Shown: positions 16,985 through 26,375, counted from the first letter of the stretch. The stretch is DNA of 64,000 bases from Curtobacterium sp. MCPF17_052 (GCF_003234085.1 NZ_QKSD01000010.1:62001-126000), one strand, 5' to 3'. The notes: generated by a model from the sequence alone, not told the origin. Translations and numbers: made by a program.

Positions 16985-18063
16985 GCCGTCAGCCACCGCC
17001 GCAGCCCGTCCTCGACGGCCGTGATCTGAGCGACGGGGACCTGTTCGTCGTCGTGGTGCGCGAAGACCGGCTCGCCGGGGCCGTAGTTCACGGCCGGGAC
17101 GCCGAGCGCGGAGAACCGGGCGACGTCGGTCCAGCCGTACTTCGGCCGCGGCGCCGGACCGCCGACGGCCGCGACGAACTGCTGCGCCAGCGGGGCATCG
17201 AGGCCGGGGCGGGCGCCGGCTGCCAGGTCCACGATCGTGACGTCGTAGCCGTCGAAGAGCTCACGGATGTGCGCGACGGCCTCTTCCGCCGAGCGCGACG
17301 GCGCGAAGCGGTAGTTCACGTGCACCATCGCCTCGTCGGGGATCACGTTGCCGGCGATGCCGCCCGAGATGCCCACGGCGTTCAGACCCTCGCGGTACTC
17401 GAGCCCGTCCACCGTCACCGTGCGGGGCTCGTACGCGGCGAGGGTGGCCAGGATCGGGGCCGTCTTGTGGATCGCGTTGTCGCCGATCCAGCTGCGCGCG
17501 CTGTGGGAGCGCTTGCCGGACGTGCGGACCTCGGCGCGCAGGTTGCCGTTGCAGCCGCCCTCGATCTGCGCCCCCGACGGCTCCCCCAGGATCGCGAAGT
17601 CGCCGGCGAGCAGCTCGGGCCGCGTGCGGGCCAGACGACCGAGGCCGTTCAGCGCGTCACTGACCTCTTCGTGGTCGTAGAAGACCCACGTCACGTCGAC
17701 GTTCGGCGCGACGAGGTCGACCGCGAGCTTGAGCTGCACCGCGCAGCCGGCCTTCATGTCGACCGTCCCGCGCCCCCAGAGGATCTCCGTGCCGTCGTCG
17801 GCGGTGCGGAACTCCGTCGGCAGGTTGTCGTTGAGCGGCACGGTGTCGATGTGCCCGGCGATCACCACGCGACGTGCGCGACCGAGCTGCGTGCGGGCGA
17901 CGATGGCGTCCCCGTCGCGGACCACGTCGAGGTGCTCGAGCGGGGCCAGGGCGGCTTCGATCGCGTCGGCGAGGGCACCTTCGTTACCGGACACCGATTC
18001 GATGTCGCAGATCGCGCGGGTGATGTCGATGGACGAGGCGGAGAGGTCGAGCGGCTGCGGCAT
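16981..18063 (-). CDS. dapE: succinyl-diaminopimelate desuccinylase
   Basis: Zinc-dependent M20 hydrolase of lysine/DAP biosynthesis: N-succinyl-LL-DAP to LL-DAP plus succinate. 360 residues, the actinobacterial length. Metal-site motifs: [12 protein letters not shown] near 69-80, [10 protein letters not shown] near 97-106, [11 protein letters not shown] near 130-140, GEPSG near 160, and a late FAHHDDE. The ATG at 18063 is divergent from dapD, 96 nt apart, so the two DAP genes can share a control region. The GT-C gene follows with a 4-nt overlap. Confidence 0.95.
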   Translation of the reverse strand: MPQPLDLSASSIDITRAICDIESVSGNEGALADAIEAALAPLEHLDVVRDGDAIVARTQLGRARRVVIAGHIDTVPLNDNLPTEFRTADDGTEILWGRGTVDMKAGCAVQLKLAVDLVAPNVDVTWVFYDHEEVSDALNGLGRLARTRPELLAGDFAILGEPSGAQIEGGCNGNLRAEVRTSGKRSHSARSWIGDNAIHKTAPILATLAAYEPRTVTVDGLEYREGLNAVGISGGIAGNVIPDEAMVHVNYRFAPSRSAEEAVAHIRELFDGYDVTIVDLAAGARPGLDAPLAQQFVAAVGGPAPRPKYGWTDVARFSALGVPAVNYGPGEPVFAHHDDEQVPVAQITAVEDGLRRWLTA

Positions 18064-18159
18064 GCGGGCAGCCTACCGATCGTTCCCCGCAGGTCGGCAG
18101 TTCTCCACAGGAGTCCGGGTGGACGGTCTCCGGACGTGGCTGCTCGGTACGCTCGGAGG

Positions 18160-19143
18160 GTGACCGAGACGACCCCGCAGCCCGACACCTCCGACACCTC
18201 CCGCGCCTCGCACGCGTGGGGCCACGGCCTCGCGACGATCGCGTCTGACGGCACCGTGCTCGACACCTGGTTCCCGACGACGCACCTCGGTCGGGTGCCC
18301 ACCGACGCGACCGTCCCCGACGAGCTCGTCGCGGCCGCCGGTGACGACCCGCGCCGTGACGTCCGGATCGAGACCGTCACCGTCGAGATCGCCATCGACG
18401 ACGCGCCAGCGAGCACCCCGGACGCCTACCTCCGCCTGCACCTGCTCAGCCACCTGCACGTGCGGCCGAACGAGATCTCCCTCGACGGCGTCTTCGGCCA
18501 CCTGCCGATCGTCGCGTGGACGAACGCCGGCCCGGTGCTCCCCGAGACGCTCGCCCGGCTGCGGCCGACCCTGCAGCGCGCCGGGATCGCCGTGCACGCG
18601 ATCGACAAGTTCCCACGGCTGGTCGACTACGTCGTGCCCGACCGCGTCCGCATCGGCGACGCCAACCGGGTCCGACTCGGTGCCCACCTGGCACCGGGCA
18701 CCACCGTCATGCACGAGGGCTTCGTCAACTTCAACGCCGGCACCCTCGGCGAGGCGATGATCGAGGGCCGCGTCTCGCAGGGCGTCGTCGTCGGCGACGG
18801 CACCGACATCGGCGGCGGCGCATCGATCATGGGCACGCTCTCCGGCGGTGGCACCCACCGCGTGCGGCTCGGAGCACGTGCCCTGCTCGGCGCGAACGCC
18901 GGGCTCGGGATCTCGCTCGGTGACGACTCCGTGGTCGAGTCCGGACTCTACGTCACCGCCGGCACGAAGGTCGTCCTGGTCGGCGCCGCACCGAACCCGG
19001 ACGGCACACCCCGCACCGTGAAGGCCGTCGAGCTCTCGGACGCGCCGAACGTCCTGTTTCGCCGCAACTCCCTGACCGGGGCGGTCGAGGCGCTGCAGCG
19101 GAAGGGCGAGGGGATCCAGCTGAACACCGCGCTGCACGCCTGA
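18160..19143 (+). CDS. dapD: tetrahydrodipicolinate N-succinyltransferase
   Basis: Lysine/DAP pathway step before DapC: succinyl-CoA plus tetrahydrodipicolinate. 327 residues of the long actinobacterial DapD type. An N-terminal alpha/beta domain is followed by left-handed beta-helix hexapeptides from about residue 165 ([39 protein letters not shown]). The segment [19 protein letters not shown] carries the active-site Glu region. GTG 18160 lies 6 nt after TACGCT (18148-18153), a leaderless layout. It ends in a strong terminator. Confidence 0.95.
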   Translation: MTETTPQPDTSDTSRASHAWGHGLATIASDGTVLDTWFPTTHLGRVPTDATVPDELVAAAGDDPRRDVRIETVTVEIAIDDAPASTPDAYLRLHLLSHLHVRPNEISLDGVFGHLPIVAWTNAGPVLPETLARLRPTLQRAGIAVHAIDKFPRLVDYVVPDRVRIGDANRVRLGAHLAPGTTVMHEGFVNFNAGTLGEAMIEGRVSQGVVVGDGTDIGGGASIMGTLSGGGTHRVRLGARALLGANAGLGISLGDDSVVESGLYVTAGTKVVLVGAAPNPDGTPRTVKAVELSDAPNVLFRRNSLTGAVEALQRKGEGIQLNTALHA

Positions 19144-19168
19144 CACGCGCGATCCGGCGCGACCAGCC

Positions 19169-19211
19169 GGGAGGCCCGTCACCCGTCCGTCGGACGGGTG
19201 ACGGGCCTCCC
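19169..19211. terminator. dapD terminator
   Basis: Perfect 21-bp stem (19169-19189 / 19191-19211) around a single T. The stem begins GGGAGGCCCG, a core shared with many other 3'-end hairpins in the window. Confidence 0.92.
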
Positions 19212-20089
19212 TTGCGCCGCGGGGAGCTGCAGGTCACCGCGGAGGCGGGACCGGGCCCGGGCTGGGGCTCCGCTCGCTCTGGTCCTCCGCTCCGGTCCGG
19301 TCCGCCGCCGAGTCCGGCCGGGTCCGGTCCGGTCCGCTCCGCCGCCCAGTCCGGTCCGGTCCGGTCCGCCGCCCCGGCGGCCATGCTCGCGATCAGCCCG
19401 ACGAACGGCTGAGCGGGCGGAACACCAGGCTGCGGCGACGGACGGCCGCGGAGTTCCGCCCGCTCGCGACCGAGGCGCCGGGGGCCGGTGCCGGTCCACG
19501 AGCACCGCACCGGGCCTCCACCCCGTCGCCCGACCCACCCGCTGGACCCGCACGTCCGACGAGCGGGCGGAACACCAGGCTGCGGCGACGGACGGCCGCG
19601 GAGTTCCGCCCGCTCGTGACCGAGGCGCCGGGGGCCGGTGCCGGTCCATGAGCACCGCACCGGGCCTCCACGCCGTCGCCCGACCCACCTGCTGGACCCG
19701 CACGTCCGACGAGCGGGCGGAACACCGGGCTGCTCTCGCGGAGCGACCGCGCGTTTCCGCCCGCTCGCGCTCGCCCGAGTGGTCGAGCCCGCTCGAGGCG
19801 CGGCGAAGCGCACTCCGGGGCGGCCGAGCGCGACGGGCCGAGCTGCGTTCGGGCGCGAACGGGCGGAAGGCCAGGGTGGGCCGCCGCGTGACCGCACCGT
19901 TCCGCCCGCTCGGCGGGAGGACGGGACACGGACGGCGCAAACCACCCGGGCACGGCGCGGACATGCGCGTCGCCCGCGACACGCGGGACCCGCACGACGC
20001 GAGCGACCCGCCCGACCCGCCGGACCCGCCCGACCCGCTGGAACCGAAAGACCCACACGCGGACGTGTGCGGACGTGTGCGGACATGCC
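19212..20089. other. repeat-rich gene-free region between dapD and gltA
   Basis: Long open frames cross this stretch on both strands but encode Arg/Pro/Ser/Gly-rich nonsense without domains. It begins with runs built on GTCCG (19287-19378), continues with the 150-bp tandem unit (19411-19768), then a weaker palindrome (19861-19907), then CCCGACC/GGACCCGCC repeats (about 19990-20040) and three tandem copies of a 10-mer GGACGTGTGC-like sequence (20061-20086). I see no convincing gene, tRNA or integrase. Confidence 0.75.
19411..19768. repeat. 150-bp tandem repeat, 2.4 copies, each with a 13-bp palindrome
   Basis: Unit 1 is 19411-19560, unit 2 19561-19710 (about four differences), and a partial third begins at 19711. 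Each unit opens with GAGCGGGCGGAAC, mirrored 29 nt later by GTTCCGCCCGCTC (19453-19465, 19603-19615); the third copy keeps a 12-bp version (19711-19722 / 19755-19766). The second half of the unit resembles the gltA terminator at 20090-20132. Confidence 0.92.
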
Positions 20090-20132
20090 TGGAGGCCCGG
20101 CGCCGGTCCACGAGACCGGCACCGGGCCTCCA
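20090..20132. terminator. gltA terminator
   Basis: 18-bp stem (20090-20107 / 20115-20132) with one mismatch and a 7-nt loop CCACGAG, downstream of the gltA stop on the reverse strand. Confidence 0.85.
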
Positions 20133-20178
20133 GGCGGTCACGCCCACCCCTCCGGAGGCGAGCGGACCGACGAGCGGG

Positions 20179-21537
20179 TCAGCGCTGCGGCACGTGCCGC
20201 TCCGGGTACCCCACGTACAGCTGCTGCGGGCGCCCGATCTTGTTCAGCGGGTCGTTGTTCAGTTCACGCCACTGCGCGATCCAGCCGGGCAGCCGGCCGA
20301 TGGCGAACAGCACCGTGAACATCCGCGGCGGGAAGCCCATCGCCTTGTAGATGATGCCGGTGTAGAAGTCGACGTTCGGGTAGAGCTTGCGGCTGACGAA
20401 GTACTCGTCCTCGAGTGCGATCTGCTCGAGTTCCTTCGCGATGTCGAGCAGGTCGTCCTGCACGCCGAGTGCCTCGAGGACCTCGTCCGCGGACTCCTTG
20501 ACGAGCTTCGCGCGGGGGTCGTAGTTCTTGTAGACGCGGTGTCCGAAGCCCATGAGCTTCACCCCGCGCTCCTTGTTCTTCACCCGCTCGACGAAGCGCG
20601 TCACGGGCTCGCCCGAGTCCTTGATCTGCTGCAGCATCTCGAGGACGGCCTCGTTCGCGCCGCCGTGCAGCGGACCGTAGAGGGCGTTGATGCCGGCCGA
20701 GATCGACGCGAACATGTTCGCCTTGGTCGAGCCGACAAGGCGGACGGTCGAGGTGGAGGCGTTCTGCTCGTGGTCCTCGTGCAGGATGAGCAGTCGGTCC
20801 AGGGCCTTCGAGAGCACCGGGTTCGGCTCGTACGGCTCGGCCATCGTGCCGAAGTTCAGCCGCAGGAAGTTGTCGACGAAGGACAGGCTGTTGTCCGGGT
20901 AGAGGAACGCCTGACCGATCGCCTTCTTGTGCGCGTACGCGGCGATGACCGGCAGCTTGGCGAGGAGCCGGACGGTCTGCAGTTCGACCTTCTCGGGATC
21001 GTCGACGTCCATGTCGTCCTCGTAGTACGTCGACAGGGCGCTGACCGCACTGGACAGCACGGACATCGGGTGCGCCGAGTGCGGCAGCGCGTCGAACAGG
21101 CGCCGGAGGTCCTCGTGCAACAGGGTGTGGCGGCGGATCCGGCTGTCGAACGCCTCGAGCTCACTCGGGGTCGGCAGCTCGCCGTAGATGAGGAGCCAGG
21201 CGACCTCGAGGAACGTGCAGTTCGCTGCGACCTCGGCGATCGGGTAGCCGCGGTAGCGGAGGATCCCCTGGTCGCCGTCGATGTAGGTGATCGCGCTCTT
21301 GGTGGCCCCGGTGTTCACGAAGCCGTAGTCGAGCGTGTTCAGCCCGGTCTGCTTCTTGAGCGACGAGATGTCGATCGTGGAGGCGCCGTCGACGCTCTGC
21401 AGGATCGGGAACTCCGCCGTTCCCCCCGGGAACGTCAACGTGGCCGTCTCGGTCGCCTGTTCGGCACCGGGGCTCACGGGGACGGGCGTCGTGGGCGGTG
21501 TGGCCGTCTTCTGAGCGTCGTTGGCAGTGTCAGTCAC
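20179..21537 (-). CDS. gltA: citrate synthase
   Basis: Condenses acetyl-CoA and oxaloacetate at entry to the TCA cycle. 452 residues of the type II (hexameric, NADH-type) length. Catalytic residues: His in GPLHGGANEAVLEML near 290, His in LMGFGHRVYKNYDPRA near 330, Asp in PNVDFYTGIIY near 385. The first 30 residues are Thr/Pro-rich. GTG 21537 is 7 nt after TAGGCT (21550-21545, reverse strand), so leaderless; a longer in-frame reading to 22224 is antisense overlap with dapC and is rejected. Confidence 0.96.
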   Translation of the reverse strand: MTDTANDAQKTATPPTTPVPVSPGAEQATETATLTFPGGTAEFPILQSVDGASTIDISSLKKQTGLNTLDYGFVNTGATKSAITYIDGDQGILRYRGYPIAEVAANCTFLEVAWLLIYGELPTPSELEAFDSRIRRHTLLHEDLRRLFDALPHSAHPMSVLSSAVSALSTYYEDDMDVDDPEKVELQTVRLLAKLPVIAAYAHKKAIGQAFLYPDNSLSFVDNFLRLNFGTMAEPYEPNPVLSKALDRLLILHEDHEQNASTSTVRLVGSTKANMFASISAGINALYGPLHGGANEAVLEMLQQIKDSGEPVTRFVERVKNKERGVKLMGFGHRVYKNYDPRAKLVKESADEVLEALGVQDDLLDIAKELEQIALEDEYFVSRKLYPNVDFYTGIIYKAMGFPPRMFTVLFAIGRLPGWIAQWRELNNDPLNKIGRPQQLYVGYPERHVPQR

Positions 21538-21656
21538 GCTGGACAGCCTAATCGCGGCGACTGTCGCTCGGGTACATGCAGCGGCTCCGGAGTTGGTGTG
21601 GAACCACTGTTGCGCGGACGCGTCGCGGGTGGGCGGGTGTTCGTCCGGGAGGCCCG

Positions 21657-22775
21657 TCAGCCGTTCGCGACCCGGCCTGCGCTGGCGAGACGCTGGGCTG
21701 CGGCGGCGATCCGGTCGTCGGTCGCGGTCAGCGCGACGCGCACGTGTCGGGCGCCAGCCGCCCCGTAGAACGTGCCCGGGGCGACGAGGATGCCGTGCTC
21801 GGCGAGCCACGCCACGGTGTCGAGCGCGGGCTCGTCTCGGGTCGCCCAGAGGTACAGTCCGGCGCCGCTGGCGTCGATGCGGAAGCCGGCACGTTCGAAT
21901 GCCGTCCGGAGCACGTTCCGCCGGTTGCGGTACCGGGTCTTCTGCTGTTGGACGTGTGTCTGGTCCTCGAGCGCGACGATCATCGCCTGTTGGACCGGCA
22001 GCGGCGGCATCATGCCGGTGTGCTTGCGGATCGCCAGGACGTCCGCGAGCAGGACCGGGTCGCCGGCGACGAAGGCTGCACGGTAGCCGGCGAGGTTCGA
22101 CTGCTTCGACAGCGAGTAGACGCTGAGGACACCGTCGAAGGAGTCCCCCACCACACGCGGGTCCAGGATCGTCGGCGTCGGCGTGGTGTCGTACGGCGCG
22201 TCCCAGCCGAGTTCGGCGTAGCACTCGTCACCGACGATCACGGCACCGAGTTCGCGGGCCCGGTCGACGGCGGCGCGGAGCTGGTCGATCGAGAGCACCC
22301 GTCCGTCCGGGTTGCCCGGGGAGTTCAGCCACACGAGCTTCGTGCTGGACGGCCAGGTGGCGGGGTCGTCGGCGGCCAGGGCATCGGCGCGCACGAGGGC
22401 TGCGCCGAGCTCGTAGGTCGGGTACGCCGCTTCCGGGAACACGACGGTGTCACCGGGGCCGAGCCCCAGCCAGAGCGCCAGGCCCGCGATGAACTCCTTC
22501 GACCCGATGGTCGGCAGGACGTGGTCGGCGGTCAGCTGGACGCCCTGCCGCCGGCCGTACCAGGCGGCGATGGCCTCACGGAGCGCCGGGGTGCCGGCGA
22601 CCTGCGGGTAGGCGTGCGCGTCGGTGGCGTCGGCCAGCGCGCGACGGACGACGTCAGGCGTCGGGTCGACCGGCGAACCGACACTGAGGTCGACGATCCC
22701 GCCGTCGTACGCCGTGGCACGCTGCTTGTACACCGCGAGCTGGTCCCAGGGGAAGTCGGGCAGGTCGAGCGGCAC
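21657..22775 (-). CDS. dapC: succinyldiaminopimelate transaminase (PLP aminotransferase)
   Basis: Class I/II aminotransferase of 372 residues that makes N-succinyl-LL-DAP in lysine synthesis. Visible motifs: SVGSPVDPTPDVV at the N-terminus, NSPGNPDG near 155, DECYAELGW near 190 (PLP-contacting Asp/Tyr), and the Schiff-base lysine in SVYSLSKQSNLAGYR near 225. The GTG lies 3 nt after the fdxA stop; fdxA-dapC is a standing actinobacterial operon. Together with dapD and dapE in this window it supplies three successive DAP steps. Confidence 0.92.
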   Translation of the reverse strand: MPLDLPDFPWDQLAVYKQRATAYDGGIVDLSVGSPVDPTPDVVRRALADATDAHAYPQVAGTPALREAIAAWYGRRQGVQLTADHVLPTIGSKEFIAGLALWLGLGPGDTVVFPEAAYPTYELGAALVRADALAADDPATWPSSTKLVWLNSPGNPDGRVLSIDQLRAAVDRARELGAVIVGDECYAELGWDAPYDTTPTPTILDPRVVGDSFDGVLSVYSLSKQSNLAGYRAAFVAGDPVLLADVLAIRKHTGMMPPLPVQQAMIVALEDQTHVQQQKTRYRNRRNVLRTAFERAGFRIDASGAGLYLWATRDEPALDTVAWLAEHGILVAPGTFYGAAGARHVRVALTATDDRIAAAAQRLASAGRVANG

Positions 22776-22778
22776 GGG

Positions 22779-23093
22779 TCAGGCCCGCGGCTGCGCCATG
22801 ACGACCGGGTGGTCAGCGTGGATGACGCCGACCTTGGCCGCACCGCCGGGCGAACCGATCTCGGAGAAGAACTCGACGTTGGCCTTGTAGTAGTCGGCCC
22901 ACTGCTCGGGGAGGTCGTCCTCGTAGTAGATGGCCTCGACCGGGCAGACCGGCTCGCAGGCACCGCAGTCGACGCACTCGTCCGGGTGGATGTACAGCGA
23001 CCGGTCACCCTCGTAGATGCAGTCCACGGGGCATTCGTCGATGCACGCGCGGTCCTTGACGTCGACACAGGGCTGGGCGATCACGTAGGTCAC
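22779..23093 (-). CDS. fdxA: seven-iron ferredoxin
   Basis: 104-residue low-potential electron carrier with one [3Fe-4S] and one [4Fe-4S] site. Cysteines are at CVDVKDRACIDECPVDCIYE (first cluster set) and CVDCGACEPVCPVEAI (second set). The C-terminal extension after residue 60 (WADYYKANVEFF) is usual for actinobacterial FdxA. GTG 23093 has GGAAGGGAG upstream (about 10 nt spacing). It is transcribed with dapC. Confidence 0.95.
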   Translation of the reverse strand: MTYVIAQPCVDVKDRACIDECPVDCIYEGDRSLYIHPDECVDCGACEPVCPVEAIYYEDDLPEQWADYYKANVEFFSEIGSPGGAAKVGVIHADHPVVMAQPRA

Positions 23094-23132
23094 GAGCGAG
23101 TGCTCCCTTCCGGGGGTTGAGCGACTGCCAGC

Positions 23133-24353
23133 CTACTCGTGCGGGGCTGCGACCACGGACCGCTCGCCGTCCGTCGGTCCCTGCGCACGGAGCCCGGTCA
23201 GGTCGGGCCAGGCGAGCACGAGCATGGCGACGACCGCCGGCCCGAACGTCCAGACGTAGCCCGCGGGGTTCGCCAGGACCAGCGGGGAGGTCGATCCGGC
23301 CACGGCGACGAGCACCTGGGTGGCCAGGATGATCCCGATGCCGGCCGCAGCGACGAGCAGTCGCGATCGGTACAGCAGGCGGACGCCGACGACGATGCCG
23401 ATCACGATGAGAGTGGTCAGGACCATGCCGATCGGCGCGGTGCTCCACGAGCCGATCTCGACGGTCTGCTGGTGTGTGATGGTGCCGAGGGCGCCGACGA
23501 GGACGCCGACCACGGCGGCCACGACGACCGCGGTGGCCTTCCCCTGACCGGACATCTCGGCGTAGGTCTGCGGGGCGACGGGGACCGGGGGCGCGTCGTG
23601 GCGGAAGGCCTCGAGCGCGGGCACTTGGTGCCGGACGCCGTGCGGCATGACGTACGACAGCGACGAGGGGTCCTGCGGGTCGGCGGGGTCGACCGCGACC
23701 TGGCTGCGGTACTGCTCGAGTGCTGCCCGGACCCGGCCGCGCACCGGGCGCACGTCGACGGTGAGGTCCGCCAGCCCGGAGTCGGCGTCCACGATCATCG
23801 AGAACGGGACCTCCTCGGCCCTCGCCGCGTAGCGGGCGGCGGCGTGGATGCGGAGGTGGTCCGGGTGCCCGTAGCCGCCGTCGTCGCCGTAGCTGACCAC
23901 CGCGTCGGCGCCGGTCGAGCGGATGGCGGCGCGGACGTCGTCGACGACCTCGCCCAGGTCCGCGCGGGTCAGCGAGTCCTCCGGAGCGTCACCGGCCGAG
24001 GTGGCCCGGCCGTCCGGACCCCACTGCATGCCCGAGTCCGTGTACCGCCGTACCGGGAGGTCCGTGGGACGGGCTCCTGGACCGCCGAGCCAGAGGTGCG
24101 CGGGTCCGCCAAGTGCTGCCAGCGCGGCGGCGATCTCGGTCTCACGGTGCGCGGCGACCCGGAGGCCGTCGCCGGCCATCGGGGCGAGCTCGCTCGTGAG
24201 CATCTCGCCGCGCTCACCCCGGGTCGCCGTCAGGACGGTCACGTGGGCGCCGAGTTCGAGCAGCGTCGCGATGGTGCCGCCGGACGCGAGCGTCTCGTCG
24301 TCGGGGTGCGCGTGGACGAAGAGGACGCGCTCAGGGCGTGTGACCGTGGACAT
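23133..24353 (-). CDS. mshB: MshB-like mycothiol deacetylase (PIG-L) fused to a membrane domain
   Basis: Zinc deacetylase probably acting on GlcNAc-inositol in mycothiol synthesis. PIG-L motifs: VHAHPDDETLASGG near residue 10, a DSGM element, and GYGHPDHLRIHAA near 165, with MshB-like spacing over the first 270 residues. After about residue 285 four hydrophobic helices follow (VVVAAVVGVLVGALG, MVLTTLIVIGIVVGV, LVAAAGIGIILATQVL, FGPAVVAMLVLAW), which classic MshB lacks. I chose ATG 24353; TTG 24362 is the alternative. TACGCT (24367-24362, reverse strand) is the likely -10. The MshB assignment rests on motifs; another PIG-L substrate is possible. Confidence 0.8.
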   Translation of the reverse strand: MSTVTRPERVLFVHAHPDDETLASGGTIATLLELGAHVTVLTATRGERGEMLTSELAPMAGDGLRVAAHRETEIAAALAALGGPAHLWLGGPGARPTDLPVRRYTDSGMQWGPDGRATSAGDAPEDSLTRADLGEVVDDVRAAIRSTGADAVVSYGDDGGYGHPDHLRIHAAARYAARAEEVPFSMIVDADSGLADLTVDVRPVRGRVRAALEQYRSQVAVDPADPQDPSSLSYVMPHGVRHQVPALEAFRHDAPPVPVAPQTYAEMSGQGKATAVVVAAVVGVLVGALGTITHQQTVEIGSWSTAPIGMVLTTLIVIGIVVGVRLLYRSRLLVAAAGIGIILATQVLVAVAGSTSPLVLANPAGYVWTFGPAVVAMLVLAWPDLTGLRAQGPTDGERSVVAAPHE

Positions 24354-24392
24354 CGCCTGCAAGCGTACGGGACGCCGTCGGGCCGCCGGGTG

Positions 24393-24941
24393 TCAGCGGG
24401 GTGTGACGATGTAGGTCGCGGTGGCCCCGCCGCCGCTGTCGGTCGAGAACGTCACGACGACGCGGTGGTCGTCGCTCCGGAACAGGCCGAAGGCACTCGA
24501 GGAGTCGGCCCGCTCGGCCGACTTCGTGAAGCCGGCGTCTGCCAGCTGCTGCGCTGCCCGGGCGAAGTCGTCGACCGAAGACGCGCGGACCTGCACGACC
24601 CACCCGGAGTCGGCGGGCCCCGCGCCACCGCCCAGCACGGTGCCGTCGACGAGCGGGACGGCCGAGGACGGGAAGCCCGCGGGCACCTGGCCGTCGCTCG
24701 TCACCTTCGTGCCCTTGAGCGCGGTGTCGAGCGCGCCGTCGATGCCACCCGCGACCTTCGCCATGCCCTGCTGGATCGCGGCACCGTCGATGCCGTGCAC
24801 GGTCTCGGACACGGTCGACGCCACCGAGGAACCGAGGTCCGTCGCCTGCGTGAGGCTCTCGGACGAGCAGCCGCTCAGTCCGGCGAGGGCGACGCCGGCA
24901 GCGACGGCGGCGGTGAGGGAGGTGCGGATCGGGTGACGCAT
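24393..24941 (-). CDS. putative lipoprotein of unknown function
   Basis: 182 residues with a clear lipoprotein signal (MRHPIRTSLTAAVAAGVALA then LSGC lipobox, Cys at about 27). The mature part has an Ala/Gly/Ser-rich first half and a second half ending in beta-type sequence (DHRVVVTFSTDSGGGATATY). No family recognised. ATG 24941 sits 6 nt after TACGGT (24953-24948, reverse strand), a leaderless layout. It is 39 nt upstream of mshB, same strand. Confidence 0.8.
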   Translation of the reverse strand: MRHPIRTSLTAAVAAGVALAGLSGCSSESLTQATDLGSSVASTVSETVHGIDGAAIQQGMAKVAGGIDGALDTALKGTKVTSDGQVPAGFPSSAVPLVDGTVLGGGAGPADSGWVVQVRASSVDDFARAAQQLADAGFTKSAERADSSSAFGLFRSDDHRVVVTFSTDSGGGATATYIVTPR

Positions 24942-25088
24942 GCCGGTACCGTAACCGCCCCGATGCCGGACTGGTCGAGCATCGGCTGGGAGATCACCCG
25001 CACTGGGGGCACGCGCGCCAGGCACCCACGCCGGGCGAGCACGCCGGACAGGCGCACCGGGACGGGCACGCCGCGACAGGCGCGCTCG

Positions 25089-26282
25089 TCAGCCGAGCGA
25101 CGCGCGGGCCGCGGCGACGAGGGCGTCGACCCCGACCGGGATCGCAGTGTCGGCCTGCGGGGCGTAGAACGGCGAGTGGTTGCTCGGGACGTCCTCACCG
25201 CGGCGGAACAGTTCCGGGTCGGTGATGCCCGTGAACCAGTACACGATCGGTGCTCCGGCGGCGGTGGCGAGCTGTCCGACGTCCTCCGAGGCCATCGCCA
25301 GTCCGGACTCCATGTCGACCGCGTGCGGCACGACGGCACGCACGGCCTCGAGGACGACCGCTGCCTGCTCGGCGTCGTTCACCAGGACGTCGGCACCCGG
25401 GGCGCGCTCGATCGTCGGGGCAGCCAGACCCCCGGCATCACTCTCGGCCCGGACGATCCGCTCGATCGAGGCGACGATCCGCGCCCGGGTCTCCTCGTTG
25501 CGCGCCCGTGTGGAGATCTCGATGACCGCGGTGTCCGGGATGATGTTCGGTCGCGTCCCGGCGTGGAAGGAGCCCACCGTGACGACGCCTGCGTCGCTCG
25601 GCCCGACCTCGCGTGAGACGACCGTCTGCAGCCGGACCACCGCCGAGGCCGCCGTGACGATCGGGTCGAGGGACGCCTGGGGAGCGGAGCCGTGGGCGCC
25701 GCGTCCGTTGAACGTCACGGTGAAGCGGTCGCTCGACGCCATCACGGCACCGGACCCCACGGCGACGACGCCGACCGGGGCCGGGGCCGAGTGCTGCCCG
25801 AGGACCACGGCGGGCGTCGGGAAGCGCTCCACGAGGCCGTCGTCGATCATCGCGCGGGCACCGGAGATGACCTCTTCCGCCGGCTGGAACACCGCGACGA
25901 CGGTGCCGCTCCAGTCCGCGGTGGTCCCGACCAGACGCTCGAGTGCACCGAGCAGCCACGTCACGTGGATGTCGTGACCGCAGGCGTGCATGGTCGGCCC
26001 CTCGTTGCCGTCCTCGTCCGTCGCGCGGTCGGTGCTGGCGTAGGGCAGGCCGGTGCGCTCCTGCACGGGCAACCCGTCCATGTCGGCGCGGAGCCAGACG
26101 ACCGGACCGTCACCGTTCTCGAGGACACCAACCACACCCGTCCCGCCGACGCCCGTGGTGACCGTGATGCCGCCGATCTCGGTCAGCCGGTCGACGACGA
26201 CGCCCGCGGTGCGTTGCTCCTGGAAGCCGAGCTCCGGGTGGGCGTGCAGGTCCTGGTAGATCGAGAGCAGGTCGAGAGTCAC
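25089..26282 (-). CDS. M20 family amidohydrolase (hippurate/IAA-amino-acid hydrolase type)
   Basis: 397 residues. It hydrolyses an N-acyl or amide bond on an amino-acid conjugate; exact substrate unknown. Metal motifs: DLHAHPELGFQE near 11, LRADMDGLPV near 65, TMHACGHDIHVTWLLGA near 97 (the Cys/His ligand pair), FQPAEEVISGA near 130 and a late NHSPFYAPQ near 370. GTG 26282 is 6 nt after TACGGT (26294-26289, reverse strand). It lies between the lipoprotein and typA, each apparently with its own promoter. Confidence 0.92.
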   Translation of the reverse strand: MTLDLLSIYQDLHAHPELGFQEQRTAGVVVDRLTEIGGITVTTGVGGTGVVGVLENGDGPVVWLRADMDGLPVQERTGLPYASTDRATDEDGNEGPTMHACGHDIHVTWLLGALERLVGTTADWSGTVVAVFQPAEEVISGARAMIDDGLVERFPTPAVVLGQHSAPAPVGVVAVGSGAVMASSDRFTVTFNGRGAHGSAPQASLDPIVTAASAVVRLQTVVSREVGPSDAGVVTVGSFHAGTRPNIIPDTAVIEISTRARNEETRARIVASIERIVRAESDAGGLAAPTIERAPGADVLVNDAEQAAVVLEAVRAVVPHAVDMESGLAMASEDVGQLATAAGAPIVYWFTGITDPELFRRGEDVPSNHSPFYAPQADTAIPVGVDALVAAARASLG

Positions 26283-26375
26283 CGGTCCACCGTATCTCCC
26301 GACGCCGACGGCCCGGGCACCTGCGAGCGGTGACCGGGCCGTGGGAGGGAGGACGGGCCTCCCGGGTGGTTCTGC

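Noticed and set aside
19411-19768. CRISPR array
   Set aside because: The repeated unit is 150 bp, directly adjacent, with no unique spacers and no cas genes nearby.
18953-20147. Long minus-strand frames through the dapD-gltA gap
   Set aside because: Composition is repeat-driven (GSGGSGGSGG, RPAG-type), no start signal, and they cross a terminator and the 150-bp tandem repeats.
26323-26370. Strong terminator after typA
   Set aside because: A GGGAGG/CCTCCC pairing and the shared core are present but the arms do not form a long stem, so I did not list it as a terminator.
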